The notes under the pieces are model-generated. The model was not told where the DNA came from, ran no database searches, and saw only the letters and a program-made list of their open reading frames with translations. A stretch of 47,165 bases of DNA from an uncultured Bacilli bacterium. Lineage in GTDB: Bacteria; Bacillota_I; Bacilli_A; RF39; UBA660. Positions 34,665 through 43,647 of the stretch are shown in pieces. A program made the translations under genes and the position numbers. Position 1 is the stretch's first letter. Each line of letters begins with the position of its first letter. The stretch lies in the NCBI GenBank assembly GCA_944359015.1, contig CALVSK010000003.1:1-47165 (forward strand). The letters are read 5' to 3'.

Positions 34665-36500
34665 TTAATTGGTTTTTCTAATCCTTTTTAAAACTGTTCC
34701 ATTTTCTCTTACAAAGTCTACTTTATTTATATCTTCAGAACTTGCTAAATAATAATCAGTTAAATCCTCTTCCATTGCTTCTCTATCACATTTTCCACTT
34801 GTTGCATTTATACCAAATACATCATAATATTTAATAGCATCAACCTCGTTTGCTAATTCATAAATTTTTCTAATAACTTCTTCCTTTTGTTCTTTTGCAT
34901 ATTCTTTTAAAACTATATGGACTGTAATGTAATCATTTCCATTGTTAGGTATTGATAGAACCTCACATTCTTGAACTTCTGGAAGTGCATTTATTTGTTC
35001 CTTTAAATTAAATAAATAATAAACTTTACCATCTTTTACAGCAGAGTCTTTTGCTCGACCTAAAACCATTATTGATAATGTTTTATCTGGTAATTCTATT
35101 AATGTTGCAATATCTTTTGCTCTTGCCCATCTTATTCCTTCACTATCTACGATAGATTCATCACTTTTACCTTCCTTATTATAATCATCTAAATAACTAT
35201 GATTTATTGGTTGTACAGGACTACTTACTAATATTTCTCCTTGTACTCCTGGAGTTTGTGGAATATCTTTTAAAGTTCCAGCTTCTACTATCTTAGCTTT
35301 TATTCCCGGTAATGGGACACCATTAGTATTAATTCTTCCTTCTAAATTATAAGGAGTTATAGTTAATGAACCCTCTTCGCTACGCCCATAACCTAAATAT
35401 AAAAATGGATTTGGACTACCAGCAAAAGCTAATGTATCATTTATTTCTTTACATACAGATAACGGTATACCCTCTCCCCCACTATAAGCATTTTTAAATA
35501 GTTCAAAATCTCCTGGTTTTAACCTGCCATCTGATTTATCTTGAATAAGTTGAGCATAAAAAGGCTTAGCTTGTACAGCGTGGTTAATTTCATATTGTTT
35601 AATATCTTGTGAAAACAATTTTTTATCATACCTTGGTTCAAGTACTAAAGTTTTTCCCTGAGCCATCTGAAAAACCATTGAATAAAATAGTCCTGTCGGA
35701 TGTTGCAATGGGATAGTTACCAACGTCCTATCTTTTCTGTTTTCATCTCTTTTTATTGTGTCATGTGCTGCTACTAAAAATAGTGGTGCTAAATCAGAAT
35801 GCCCCATACATTTTGGTCTACCTGTTGTCCCGCTAGTATAATTTAGTGTTGATATTCTTTCTTCATTATAACCTACTGGTGTTATTTTTTCGTTTTCTTT
35901 AGCATTTTTCAAAAATTCATCAAATGATATAATTTCTGTATTTATTAATCCTGCAGGCTTAATAAATTTATCACTATCTTTATGGTGAGTATATGTTGCA
36001 TCACCTGAAACTATTAGCGTTTTTAAATTCGTATCATTAAAAGCATTATGAGCAAATAATATTTTCAAATAGTTTTCATCACATATTAATGTATTAGAAT
36101 TTCTTTTTGATACATATGGTTCAATACCTTCATTAAGCAAAAACATAACATTTAAGGCATTTACTGTTATTCCAAGCGTTGTAAGTGCATAATAGGCACA
36201 TATAAATTCAAAGCCTACTGGCAGGCAAAGACTTACTACATCGTGTTCTTTTAATCCCATATTTTTAAAAGCACTAATATATTTTTCCACTTCCTTAAAA
36301 AACTCTAAATAAGTCATTTTAGAATCACTACCTACAATTTCTAAAGCAGTAGTTTCTAAATTATCCAAGTTCCTTAAAACTATATCTTCAAAAATAGTAA
36401 GTTTGTGGACATCAACCCCATTTTTATTCACAATTGGAACTTCTGTTCCATTTTTTGTTTTATTTACGACTTCATCGTAAACTTGTGAAAAATTTGCCAT
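34665..36500 (-). CDS. AMP-forming acyl/aryl ligase (ANL superfamily)
   Basis: 611-residue adenylate-forming enzyme. The P-loop motif is [15 protein letters not shown], followed by the A5-like [10 protein letters not shown] and the A8/hinge region ([20 protein letters not shown]). A possible catalytic Lys near the end is SGKCDREA. It resembles acyl-CoA synthetases and fatty-acyl-AMP ligases; substrate unknown. There is no fused carrier domain and no carrier protein gene nearby. GGGAGG lies 5 bases before the ATG. It stands directly upstream of the hybrid kinase and Hpt-receiver genes, and may share their transcript. Confidence 0.85.
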   Translation of the reverse strand: MANFSQVYDEVVNKTKNGTEVPIVNKNGVDVHKLTIFEDIVLRNLDNLETTALEIVGSDSKMTYLEFFKEVEKYISAFKNMGLKEHDVVSLCLPVGFEFICAYYALTTLGITVNALNVMFLLNEGIEPYVSKRNSNTLICDENYLKILFAHNAFNDTNLKTLIVSGDATYTHHKDSDKFIKPAGLINTEIISFDEFLKNAKENEKITPVGYNEERISTLNYTSGTTGRPKCMGHSDLAPLFLVAAHDTIKRDENRKDRTLVTIPLQHPTGLFYSMVFQMAQGKTLVLEPRYDKKLFSQDIKQYEINHAVQAKPFYAQLIQDKSDGRLKPGDFELFKNAYSGGEGIPLSVCKEINDTLAFAGSPNPFLYLGYGRSEEGSLTITPYNLEGRINTNGVPLPGIKAKIVEAGTLKDIPQTPGVQGEILVSSPVQPINHSYLDDYNKEGKSDESIVDSEGIRWARAKDIATLIELPDKTLSIMVLGRAKDSAVKDGKVYYLFNLKEQINALPEVQECEVLSIPNNGNDYITVHIVLKEYAKEQKEEVIRKIYELANEVDAIKYYDVFGINATSGKCDREAMEEDLTDYYLASSEDINKVDFVRENGTVLKRIRKTN

Positions 36501-36570
36501 TTAATCCTCCCTATTTTTAGACTCATTGTCTACATTTTTATTATATAGAGCATTTTTAAGGTTGTCAAAT

Positions 36571-36602
36571 AAAAAAGTACTAAATTTTATTTTTCTAGTA
36601 CT
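36571..36602 (-). terminator. terminator overlapping the alaS stop
   Basis: Seven-bp stem AGTACTA / TAGTACT with a 13-base loop and six T on the minus strand. The 5' arm lies inside the last codons of alaS. Confidence 0.6.
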
Positions 36603-38368
36603 CCTTTAATTCTTCTTACTCCAGCTGCTGATGATTCTTCTTTAACAATTTTAAACTTACCGAGTTCATTAGTATTTTTTACATGTGGTCCTCCGCATAT
36701 TTCTTTTGAATAATCGCCAATAGAATATACTTTTACAATACTACCATATTTATCTTCAAATGTCCCATGGGCATTATTCTTTTTGGCATCTTCATAAGAC
36801 ATTTCTTCCATTACAACTGGAATATTTTTTTCTATTACTGCATTTACCATATTAGTTAATTCAAGTTTTTCTTCCTCACTCATTTTATGGTCCAAATTAA
36901 AATCAAATCTAATTCTTTCTGGAGTTATATTACAACCCTTTTGAATTATATTTTCCCCATACATTTTTTGTAAACTTGCCAATAATATATGAGCAAGTGT
37001 ATGATATTTTGTAGATTCTATTGAATTATCTGCTAAACCGCCTTTGAACGAACCAGCATCAATAGTACGTGATTTTTCTTGATGTTCCTTAAATTTTTCT
37101 TCAAAACCTTTAACATCAACTATCAAATTATTTTCTTTAGCAAGTTCTTCAGTCATTTCTAGAGGAAAACCAAAAGTATCAAACAATTTAAAAGCATCTT
37201 CACCACTTATTACATTACTATCTAAATGTTTAATGACTTTATAAAATAACTTTTCACCATCTTTTATTGTTTTACCAAATTTAATTCCTTCTTTTTCTAA
37301 TTCAGTTTTTATAAAGTCTTGATTTTTTTCAAGTTCATGATAAACATTTTTATAATCGTTAATTATTACATTTGCTAAATCAACTAAATTATTTTCAGAC
37401 AACCCAATTTTTCTTAAATGTCTAATTGCTCTTCTTATTAATCTTCTTAAAACATATCCCGCTCCAATATTTGAAGGTACAATTTGATGGTCATCTCCCA
37501 AAATAAATGTTGAAGTTCTCATATGATCCATAATTATTCTAAAACTTTTTTTATTATCTATATATTTTAAACCACTTAATTCTTCTAATTTATTTTTTAA
37601 ATTACAAAATATATCTGTATCATAAACGGATTCATAGCCATTTAAAACTGTAATAGTTCTTTCAAGTCCCATACCAGTATCAACGTTTTGTTGTTTCAAT
37701 TTAGTTAAATTACCTGCTTCATCACAATAATATTCCATAAAAACATCATTCCAAATTTCTAAATATTTACCACAATCACATGCAGGATTACATTCTTCAC
37801 AACACTTTTCTTTACCAGTATCATAAAACATTTCTGTATCAGGACCACATGGACCAATCCCACTACCTAAAATCCAAAAATTATTTTTCTTTGGCAAATA
37901 AAACAAATGGCTTTCATCTACTCCTAAACTTTGCCATATTTTATATGATTCTTCATCCTTTGGAGCAGTTTCATCGCCACCAAAGCAGGTAAAATACAAT
38001 TTTTCTTTAGGAATATTTAAGTACTCTGGACTTGTTAAAAATTCATAACTCAAATTGATTGCTTCTTCTTTAAAATAATCTCCCAAAGACCAATTACCTA
38101 ACATTTCAAAAAAAGTTAAATGTGATGCATCACCCACTTCATCAATATCACTAGTCCTAATACATTTTTGAACATCACATAATCTTTTTCCTTCTGGATG
38201 TTTTTCTCCTAATAAATAAGGTACTAAAGGATGCATACCTGCAGTAGTAAATAACACTGTTGGGTCATTTTCAGGAACTATTGATGCTGATGGAATCAAA
38301 GCATGATTATGTTTTTTAAAAAAATCAAAATAAAATTCCCTTAATTCTTTACTAGTTAACTGTTTCAT
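36587..38368 (-). CDS. alaS: alanyl-tRNA synthetase, short form
   Basis: Class II synthetase for tRNA-Ala. 593 residues against about 870 in most bacteria. The catalytic core is complete: FTTAGMHPLVPYL, then the motif 2 region GDASHLTFFEMLGNWSLGDY, DTGMGLERT, the helical tRNA-recognition part with GAGYVLRRLIRRAIR, and a Cys cluster around CCEECNPACDCG. The helical part runs straight into YHTLAHILLASLQKMYG and CGGPHV of the editing core. The preceding beta-barrel (normally with the SGGQ-type motif) is missing, and the protein ends in GVRRIKGVLEK with no C-Ala domain. It overlaps the upstream kinase-like gene by 17 bases; both are under one T-box. Confidence 0.95.
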   Translation of the reverse strand: MKQLTSKELREFYFDFFKKHNHALIPSASIVPENDPTVLFTTAGMHPLVPYLLGEKHPEGKRLCDVQKCIRTSDIDEVGDASHLTFFEMLGNWSLGDYFKEEAINLSYEFLTSPEYLNIPKEKLYFTCFGGDETAPKDEESYKIWQSLGVDESHLFYLPKKNNFWILGSGIGPCGPDTEMFYDTGKEKCCEECNPACDCGKYLEIWNDVFMEYYCDEAGNLTKLKQQNVDTGMGLERTITVLNGYESVYDTDIFCNLKNKLEELSGLKYIDNKKSFRIIMDHMRTSTFILGDDHQIVPSNIGAGYVLRRLIRRAIRHLRKIGLSENNLVDLANVIINDYKNVYHELEKNQDFIKTELEKEGIKFGKTIKDGEKLFYKVIKHLDSNVISGEDAFKLFDTFGFPLEMTEELAKENNLIVDVKGFEEKFKEHQEKSRTIDAGSFKGGLADNSIESTKYHTLAHILLASLQKMYGENIIQKGCNITPERIRFDFNLDHKMSEEEKLELTNMVNAVIEKNIPVVMEEMSYEDAKKNNAHGTFEDKYGSIVKVYSIGDYSKEICGGPHVKNTNELGKFKIVKEESSAAGVRRIKGVLEK

Positions 38369-38894
38369 TTTCTACCATCTCCAAATACTTAAATACTTTA
38401 TCTTTTAATACTTGCAAATTATCATTTGCAAAAGTATAGTCAAATTCGTTATAATTTTCTAACGCAGTTTCTGTTATATGGGCTTGTTGTTTTATAGTTA
38501 ATTTACTTTGAGCAAATTGATTTACTACCAACAAACTATAAACTTCATCATAGTTTTCTTTTAATTTTTCAAACTCTTCTGGCATTCTAGCATCCGCTAT
38601 TATTAAAACATCTACTCCCGCAATTTCATAAATGTTTATATCTTCAATCATTCTTTTAGTAAAAAAATATTTATCATATTCTCTAATTTTACTACCAAAC
38701 TCTTGCAAGAAATCTCTTGGTTTATTTTGACTTATGCCATCCCAATCAGTTAATTCTTTAGCAAATAATTTTAAATACTTACTATATTCTGTTACCACAC
38801 ATTTTTTTAATTTATAAATATAAAATTCTTCAATCATTTTGGCTACTTCGCCTTTACCACTACCACTTTTTCCACCAACTATAAATATTTTCAT
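38352..38894 (-). CDS. P-loop nucleotide kinase (deoxynucleoside monophosphate kinase-like)
   Basis: 180-residue P-loop protein with Walker A GGKSGSGKGEVAK at the N-terminus and the pattern TDWDGISQNKPRDFLQEFGSK that resembles dNMP kinases of the T4 gp1 type. A conserved VDVLIIADARMPEEFE carries the Walker B-like region and an Arg, and a C-terminal FDYTFANDN follows. It is the first gene behind the alanine T-box and overlaps alaS by 17 bases, so it is made together with AlaRS. AGGAGG lies 6 bases before the ATG. Substrate and reason for the linkage unknown. Confidence 0.75.
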   Translation of the reverse strand: MKIFIVGGKSGSGKGEVAKMIEEFYIYKLKKCVVTEYSKYLKLFAKELTDWDGISQNKPRDFLQEFGSKIREYDKYFFTKRMIEDINIYEIAGVDVLIIADARMPEEFEKLKENYDEVYSLLVVNQFAQSKLTIKQQAHITETALENYNEFDYTFANDNLQVLKDKVFKYLEMVENETVN

Positions 38895-38912
38895 TTCTTC
38901 CTCCTAAAAAAT

Positions 38913-39092
38913 AAAAAGAATGCTACCAAGGAGTGCATTTGCACGGTACCATCCTTTTTTTATCTTTTTTATCTTAACGCGATTAACGATTAATCTAGAA
39001 AAGTAGCATTAATTATTATTCTTATTAGTTTCCACCAACCACTAATTCTCTATTAAGTATTCATAATCAAATTCTTTTCTTAAAACAATTAC
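38913..39092 (-). ncRNA. T-box riboswitch (kinase-alaS leader)
   Basis: Minus-strand leader with core AAGGATGGTACCGTGCAAAT, competing terminator arm GGTAGCATTCTTTTT, and stem I distal element GTGGTTGGTGGAAAC. The likely specifier is GCT in TTAATGCTACTTTTC, an alanine codon followed by A, which agrees with alaS as target. Confidence 0.93.
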
Positions 39093-39098
39093 AAATCT

Positions 39099-39127
39099 AA
39101 TATACCATAATATTTTTTATTCTTCAA
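39099..39127 (-). promoter_or_regulatory. alanine T-box promoter
   Basis: TTGAAG and TATATT 17 bases apart on the minus strand; the -35 lies within the last codons of the upstream exporter gene. Confidence 0.55.
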
Positions 39128-40268
39128 CCAATTGTTGTCTATAATCTTTATAATTTTTAGCTTTTTTGACACCAAATTGCCATATAACTTTAAATATCGA
39201 CATTATTGGTGTTGCTAAAATCATTCCAATAATTCCAAAGAAATGACCAAATATCAATAACCCACAAATTATTGTAACTGGATGAAGTTTTGTTGCTCTA
39301 CTCATAACCACTGGTTGTAATATATAACTTTCTACAAGTTGTACGATTATTGCAATAATTAACACCCCAATACCAATTAATGGACTTTGTGTTAAACCAA
39401 CTACTGTTGCTATAGCAGTACCTATATATGGACCTATATAAGGAATTAAATCTGTTATTCCACAAAATAAACCAAATAGTAATGCCGACTTCAAACCGAT
39501 AATTGAAAAACCTACAGTATCACAAACAAATACCATACAAGCAACTAACAAAGTACCATTAACACATTTTCTAACTTCTTTTCCTATATCATCTAATAAG
39601 TTTCCTATTTCCATTTGATTTTTTTTAGGTATTAATTTTAAAAATAAAGTTGTAACATTATTAAAATCAAATAGCATATATAAGCCTATAATTAAGCCAA
39701 AGAAAATACTACCTAAACCACTAAACAACTTACTTATTAAATCCATTGCTGTAGTTGGCATATTCGATGTAATATTATTACCATAATCAGTTATAGCTGT
39801 TAATATACTATTTTTTATTCCATTTACATCAATTCCTTCAACATCAATTTTAGAAAAAATCTTATTAACAAAATCTGTTAAATCACTCATTATCCCCGGA
39901 ATCGTTTTAATTAATTCATTAAACTCATTATATATTACTGGAATAAATATTCTAAAAAATAATACTAAAAACAAAATAAATATTATATAAACTATAATTG
40001 AGGCTAATATCCTTGGTAAACCTTTTTTAGTTAATCTATCAACTAATGGAGCAAATAACCATGCAACCACAAAACCTATAAACAAAGGAGATAAAACATT
40101 TAAAATTCTACCTAAAATTTTAAATATACCTACTTCTCTTAATAATACAACTGCAATTAAAATAATACTTACTATTAATGCTATAAATAATACTTTTAAA
40201 ATATTTTTACCTAAATATATTACTTCATTTAATCCATCTATATCTAACTTATTTTTATTTCTAAACAT
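39117..40268 (-). CDS. AI-2E family transporter (YtvI/PerM-like)
   Basis: 383-residue membrane protein with seven to eight transmembrane segments. Family pattern: an N-terminal pair of helices (about 23-48, 55-75), ARPSL-like cytoplasmic stretch TTLFLKLIPKKNQMEIGNLL, and the C-terminal motif GLFCGITDLIPYIGPYIGT, followed by VESYILQPVVMSRATKLHPV. Members export autoinducer-2 or act as Na+/H+ exchangers or permeases; which applies here is not known. GGTGGTTAA precedes the ATG. Confidence 0.9.
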   Translation of the reverse strand: MFRNKNKLDIDGLNEVIYLGKNILKVLFIALIVSIILIAVVLLREVGIFKILGRILNVLSPLFIGFVVAWLFAPLVDRLTKKGLPRILASIIVYIIFILFLVLFFRIFIPVIYNEFNELIKTIPGIMSDLTDFVNKIFSKIDVEGIDVNGIKNSILTAITDYGNNITSNMPTTAMDLISKLFSGLGSIFFGLIIGLYMLFDFNNVTTLFLKLIPKKNQMEIGNLLDDIGKEVRKCVNGTLLVACMVFVCDTVGFSIIGLKSALLFGLFCGITDLIPYIGPYIGTAIATVVGLTQSPLIGIGVLIIAIIVQLVESYILQPVVMSRATKLHPVTIICGLLIFGHFFGIIGMILATPIMSIFKVIWQFGVKKAKNYKDYRQQLVEE

Positions 40269-40335
40269 TTAACCACCTTCATTTAATATTATAATACATT
40301 TTAATTTTTTTTAATTATTTTTTTCATTTTTTGAC

Positions 40336-40361
40336 AAAAAAAGCAACTTATGCTGCTTTTT
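40336..40361 (-). terminator. intrinsic terminator after the 186-aa gene
   Basis: Eight-bp stem AAAAAGCA / TGCTTTTT with an 8-base loop and further T on the minus strand, overlapping the last codons of the 186-residue protein gene. Confidence 0.7.
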
Positions 40362-40908
40362 CTCTATCTCTAATTAATTCTTTTTCTTTATTTTCATTTC
40401 TTTTTTCTTCATCTATTTCTATTATATAAATAATCAATCTTCTTTGAATTAAGTATGGCAAAGAAAATATAGTTTCCATTATTTTATTTATATCTTTATT
40501 CCGTAACAAATTACTAAAATTCTTTTGTTCATCTATATCTTTAACCATTGACCTAAACTTATTTGATATTTTATTTAAAGTTATTTTATCACTTATATAT
40601 TCTCTTAAAAATACATCTAATCTAAATCCATTATATAAATCTTTAGTTAATACAGGTAATGGATTATGTTTTTGATTATCTTGGATTACTAATTTACCAT
40701 TAAGATATTTAACATCTGCTAAATTGGCATTCTTTATTGCCATTATTATTTCCTCTTCAGTAAAATACATTGTAAATGTATCTATTTCCATTATTGAATT
40801 TGGATTAAAACCATTTGCAATTTCTAATTTGCTAATATCTATAAATATAAAATCACCAGGTCTAGCCATTAATGCCAAAAAATGTCTTTGTTCTTCAATC
40901 TTTTTCAT
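40348..40908 (-). CDS. hypothetical cytoplasmic protein (186 aa)
   Basis: Unrecognised. No membrane segment. N-terminal alpha/beta part (about 10-75, with ARPGDFIFIDISKLEI and YFTEEEIIMAIKNAN) and a helical C-terminal part ending in a run of Lys/Glu (EEKRNENKEKELIRDREKAA). It has a very good sigma-A promoter and a leader hairpin that includes the ribosome binding site, and is followed by a terminator; it is thus a single-gene unit with possible post-transcriptional control. It stands between a transporter and the spoVIF-der-engB operon. Function not known. Confidence 0.65.
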   Translation of the reverse strand: MKKIEEQRHFLALMARPGDFIFIDISKLEIANGFNPNSIMEIDTFTMYFTEEEIIMAIKNANLADVKYLNGKLVIQDNQKHNPLPVLTKDLYNGFRLDVFLREYISDKITLNKISNKFRSMVKDIDEQKNFSNLLRNKDINKIMETIFSLPYLIQRRLIIYIIEIDEEKRNENKEKELIRDREKAA

Positions 40909-40909
40909 A

Positions 40910-40934
40910 ACACTCTCCCCTTAATGAAGAGTGT
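40910..40934 (-). promoter_or_regulatory. leader hairpin embracing the ribosome binding site
   Basis: Minus-strand ACACTCT ... AGAGTGT, 7-bp perfect stem with an 11-base loop (TCATTAAGGGG). The SD (GGGGAG) straddles the loop and the 3' arm, and the ATG is one base beyond the hairpin. The predicted transcript would start at or near the 5' arm. It could hide the SD or be a protein-binding operator. Confidence 0.45.
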
Positions 40935-40964
40935 ATTGTAACATATTTTTATTTATTTTGTCAA
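40935..40964 (-). promoter_or_regulatory. promoter of the 186-aa gene
   Basis: Perfect TTGACA and TACAAT separated by 18 bases on the minus strand, immediately after the stop codon of the spoVIF-like gene. Confidence 0.8.
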
Positions 40965-40969
40965 CTTAT

Positions 40970-41212
40970 CTAAAACATTTTTTCTACATTCTTCGGTACT
41001 TTATCAGATACTATTTTATCAATAATTTTATCACTTTGTTCTTTACTTACTTTTTTACCAGTTATTTTACTTAATGTATCTATTACTTCTCTTAAAGTAT
41101 TTTCATCTTTCATATTTCCATTTTGTAATTTTTGAGCTAAAGAAATTATAGTATCTTTATCTACCTTAGTTTTTTTCTCAACTTTTTTAAAAAAATCATC
41201 CCCAAATTTCAT
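40970..41212 (-). CDS. SpoVIF-like sporulation protein
   Basis: 80-residue protein of helical repeats: MKFGDDFFKKVEKKTKVDKD, then ISLAQKLQNGNMKDENTLRE, then ITGKKVSKEQSDKIIDKIVS and VPKNVEKMF. This matches the Stage VI sporulation protein F family (YjcC in B. subtilis), which acts in late coat assembly. The start is the ATG with GAGGTG 3 bases upstream; a longer upstream reading lacks an SD. It is 47 bases behind der. Together with yqfC and yqfD it points to a spore-forming ancestry. Confidence 0.75.
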   Translation of the reverse strand: MKFGDDFFKKVEKKTKVDKDTIISLAQKLQNGNMKDENTLREVIDTLSKITGKKVSKEQSDKIIDKIVSDKVPKNVEKMF

Positions 41213-41259
41213 AAACACCTCTAAAATAATATATGCATTATTTTGCATAGGTTGTTTAT

Positions 41260-42561
41260 TTATTCTCCTTTATTTTTAAATTGTAATATAATTGGTGTTC
41301 CAGTTAAATCAATATTATTTCTTATTTGATTTTCTAAATATCTTTCATAACTAAAATGCACTAACCCTTTATTATTTACTTGCATAGTAATTTTTGGTGG
41401 TTTATTCCCTGTTTGACTTACAAAATAAATTTTAAGTCTTTTACCTTTATATGATGGCGGCTCATGGATACTTACTGCTTCCATAATTATATTATTTAAT
41501 AATGATGTTTTTATTTCTTTTTTATTATTTTCATAAGCATTTATTACCTCAGGCATCAGAGTATTCATTCTTTTTTTAGTCATAGCGCTTAAAAATACTA
41601 CATTAGCATAAGGAATAAATTGAAATTCACTTTTTATTAATTCCTTCCACTTACTTATTTCTTTATCAGGATTATTTATAGTATCCCATTTATTTACAGC
41701 AATTACTATTCCCTTACCAGCATCAATTGCATAAGATGCTATATGTTTATCATGTTCTATTATTCCCATACTTGCATCAATTACTAGTACACAAACATCA
41801 CTTCTATCTATAGCCTTTAAACTTCTAATCAAACTATACTTTTCAATATTTTCGTATATTCTTCCTTTCTTACGCATTCCAGCAGTATCAATTACTGTAA
41901 TATCTTGATGTTCATATCTAAATTTTGTATCAATTGCATCTCTTGTTGTTCCGGCAATATCACTTACAATTACTCTATTTTCATTTAATAATGCATTTAT
42001 TAAACTACTTTTACCTACATTAGGTCTACCTATTACACAAAATTTCAAACTATTATCTTCAACTATTTCTTCTTCTTTAATATCCTTAGTTATTTCATTT
42101 AATAACTCTTCAAACCCTAAATTATGTTCAGCACTTACCCCAATTACTACTGGAAAGCCCAATTCATAATAATTATATATATTTTCTTTTCTTTTTTCAT
42201 TATCTAATTTATTTACAACCACTATAACTTTTTTATTACTTTTATGTAACATATTTTTTATATGATTATCAGTAGAATTCAATTCATTTAAACCATCAAC
42301 CACAAAAAGAATTATGTCCGCCTCATCAATCGCCAATTGAGCTTGCATAATTATTTCATGATCAAATTGACTATTTTCTAAACTTATGCCCCCAGTATCG
42401 ATTAAATGAAAACTTTTTCCTTTATATTTAACTTTTCCATATAATCTATCTCTAGTTATACCAGGAGTATCTAAGATTATTGCTTTTTTTTCTCTAATTA
42501 ATCTATTAAATATACTACTTTTTCCTACATTAGGTTTTCCTATTAAACATATTGTTTGCAT
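41260..42561 (-). CDS. der: ribosome-assembly GTPase Der (EngA)
   Basis: Double-domain GTPase required for 50S assembly. 433 residues, usual size. G-domain 1: GKPNVGKSSIFN, DTPGITRD, DTGGIS, NKLD. G-domain 2: GRPNVGKSSLIN, DIAGTTRDAID, DTAGMRKKG, NKWD. C-terminal KH-like domain has GKRLKIYFVSQTGNKPP. GGGGG precedes the ATG. Part of an engB-pseudopilin-der-spoVIF run. Confidence 0.97.
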   Translation of the reverse strand: MQTICLIGKPNVGKSSIFNRLIREKKAIILDTPGITRDRLYGKVKYKGKSFHLIDTGGISLENSQFDHEIIMQAQLAIDEADIILFVVDGLNELNSTDNHIKNMLHKSNKKVIVVVNKLDNEKRKENIYNYYELGFPVVIGVSAEHNLGFEELLNEITKDIKEEEIVEDNSLKFCVIGRPNVGKSSLINALLNENRVIVSDIAGTTRDAIDTKFRYEHQDITVIDTAGMRKKGRIYENIEKYSLIRSLKAIDRSDVCVLVIDASMGIIEHDKHIASYAIDAGKGIVIAVNKWDTINNPDKEISKWKELIKSEFQFIPYANVVFLSAMTKKRMNTLMPEVINAYENNKKEIKTSLLNNIIMEAVSIHEPPSYKGKRLKIYFVSQTGNKPPKITMQVNNKGLVHFSYERYLENQIRNNIDLTGTPIILQFKNKGE

Positions 42562-42569
42562 AAATCCCC

Positions 42570-43022
42570 CTAATTGTTACTTTTTATATCCTTCATTATA
42601 GAATATATTTGATTATTTTTCCTATAAATTGTAACTATATCTTGTTTCATACTTTTTCCTGTTACATCATTTATTAAGTCATATTCGCCACTACCATCGT
42701 CTAAATACTTACTTTCAATAAAACTACCTTCGATTAACACTTCTACAGTTATATCTTTACAATACTCTGGTTTAAATCTTGTTTCTTCTCCTTCTTTATT
42801 AGTTGTAACTATCTCATCACAATTAGTATTATTTATTTCATTTGGATTTTCTTGTCCATATATTATTGCAGAATGTTCTATTTGTTCTATTTTAGTTTTT
42901 AAAATATTTTTTAATGAATTATTTTTTATTGCCATATAACTTGAAAATGATATTGTTACCACTATTGCTAATATTGTAATAACTCCTAAAAGCTCCACTA
43001 AAGTAAATCCCTTTTTATTCAT
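42570..43022 (-). CDS. type IV pilin-like prepilin (orphan pseudopilin)
   Basis: 150-residue protein with a class III signal peptide: MNKKGFTLVELLGVITILAI. The prepilin cleavage site is G^FTLVE, Glu5 of the mature protein is present, and a hydrophobic N-terminal helix follows. A C-terminal globular part has Cys pairs (NTNCDEIV, YCKDI) and a beta-rich end (DDGSGEYDLINDVTGKSM). No prepilin peptidase, ATPase or other pilus gene is in the window. It lies in the gap between engB and der with 8-10 bases either side, so it is co-transcribed with two GTPase genes. Surface fibre or pseudopilus subunit is inference. Confidence 0.85.
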   Translation of the reverse strand: MNKKGFTLVELLGVITILAIVVTISFSSYMAIKNNSLKNILKTKIEQIEHSAIIYGQENPNEINNTNCDEIVTTNKEGEETRFKPEYCKDITVEVLIEGSFIESKYLDDGSGEYDLINDVTGKSMKQDIVTIYRKNNQIYSIMKDIKSNN

Positions 43023-43032
43023 GTTATTCTCC

Positions 43033-43614
43033 TTATAATTTTGATTCTAATATTTCCAATATTTCACTTCTACCCTTTTTAGTAATTGTTGAAAAAGTTA
43101 CTAAATTATCATCTTCACTTAACTTTAATGTATCAACAATTAATTTATCTTGTTTTATCCGATTATTTTTAGTAATTTTATCATATTTTGTAGCTACTAT
43201 TGTTATATCGATATTATAATATTTTAAAAATTCATACATTAATACATCATCTTCTGTTGGTTTATGACGATAATCGATTAACAAAAAAACATGTTTTAAA
43301 TTACTTCTACTTTTTAAATATTCTTCAATCATTAAACCAAACTTTTTTTGTTTATCTTTACTAACATTTGCATATCCATAACCTGGTACATCAACTAAAT
43401 AAAATAAATCATTTACTAAATAAAAATTTAGCGTTTGCGTTTTTCCAGGTTTTGATGAAGTTCTTGCAAAATTTTTTCTTTCAATTAATGTATTTATGAA
43501 ACTACTTTTACCGACATTACTTCTTCCAACAAGCAAAAATTCTGCTTTTTTATCTTCTGGATATTGACTTCTTCTAACCGCTATAATTGGTTCCTCTACC
43601 TTTTCAATTTGCAT
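43033..43614 (-). CDS. engB: ribosome-assembly GTPase EngB (YsxC)
   Basis: GTPase needed for late 50S assembly and cell division. 193 residues, usual size. GRSNVGKSSFIN (G1), SSKPGKTQTLNFY (G2), DVPGYGYANV (G3), TKYDK (G4). The RRSQYPED N-terminus is also typical. First gene of the run engB-pseudopilin-der-spoVIF. Confidence 0.97.
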   Translation of the reverse strand: MQIEKVEEPIIAVRRSQYPEDKKAEFLLVGRSNVGKSSFINTLIERKNFARTSSKPGKTQTLNFYLVNDLFYLVDVPGYGYANVSKDKQKKFGLMIEEYLKSRSNLKHVFLLIDYRHKPTEDDVLMYEFLKYYNIDITIVATKYDKITKNNRIKQDKLIVDTLKLSEDDNLVTFSTITKKGRSEILEILESKL

Positions 43615-43647
43615 TATTGCATCACCAATTTAATTATAAAATATATT

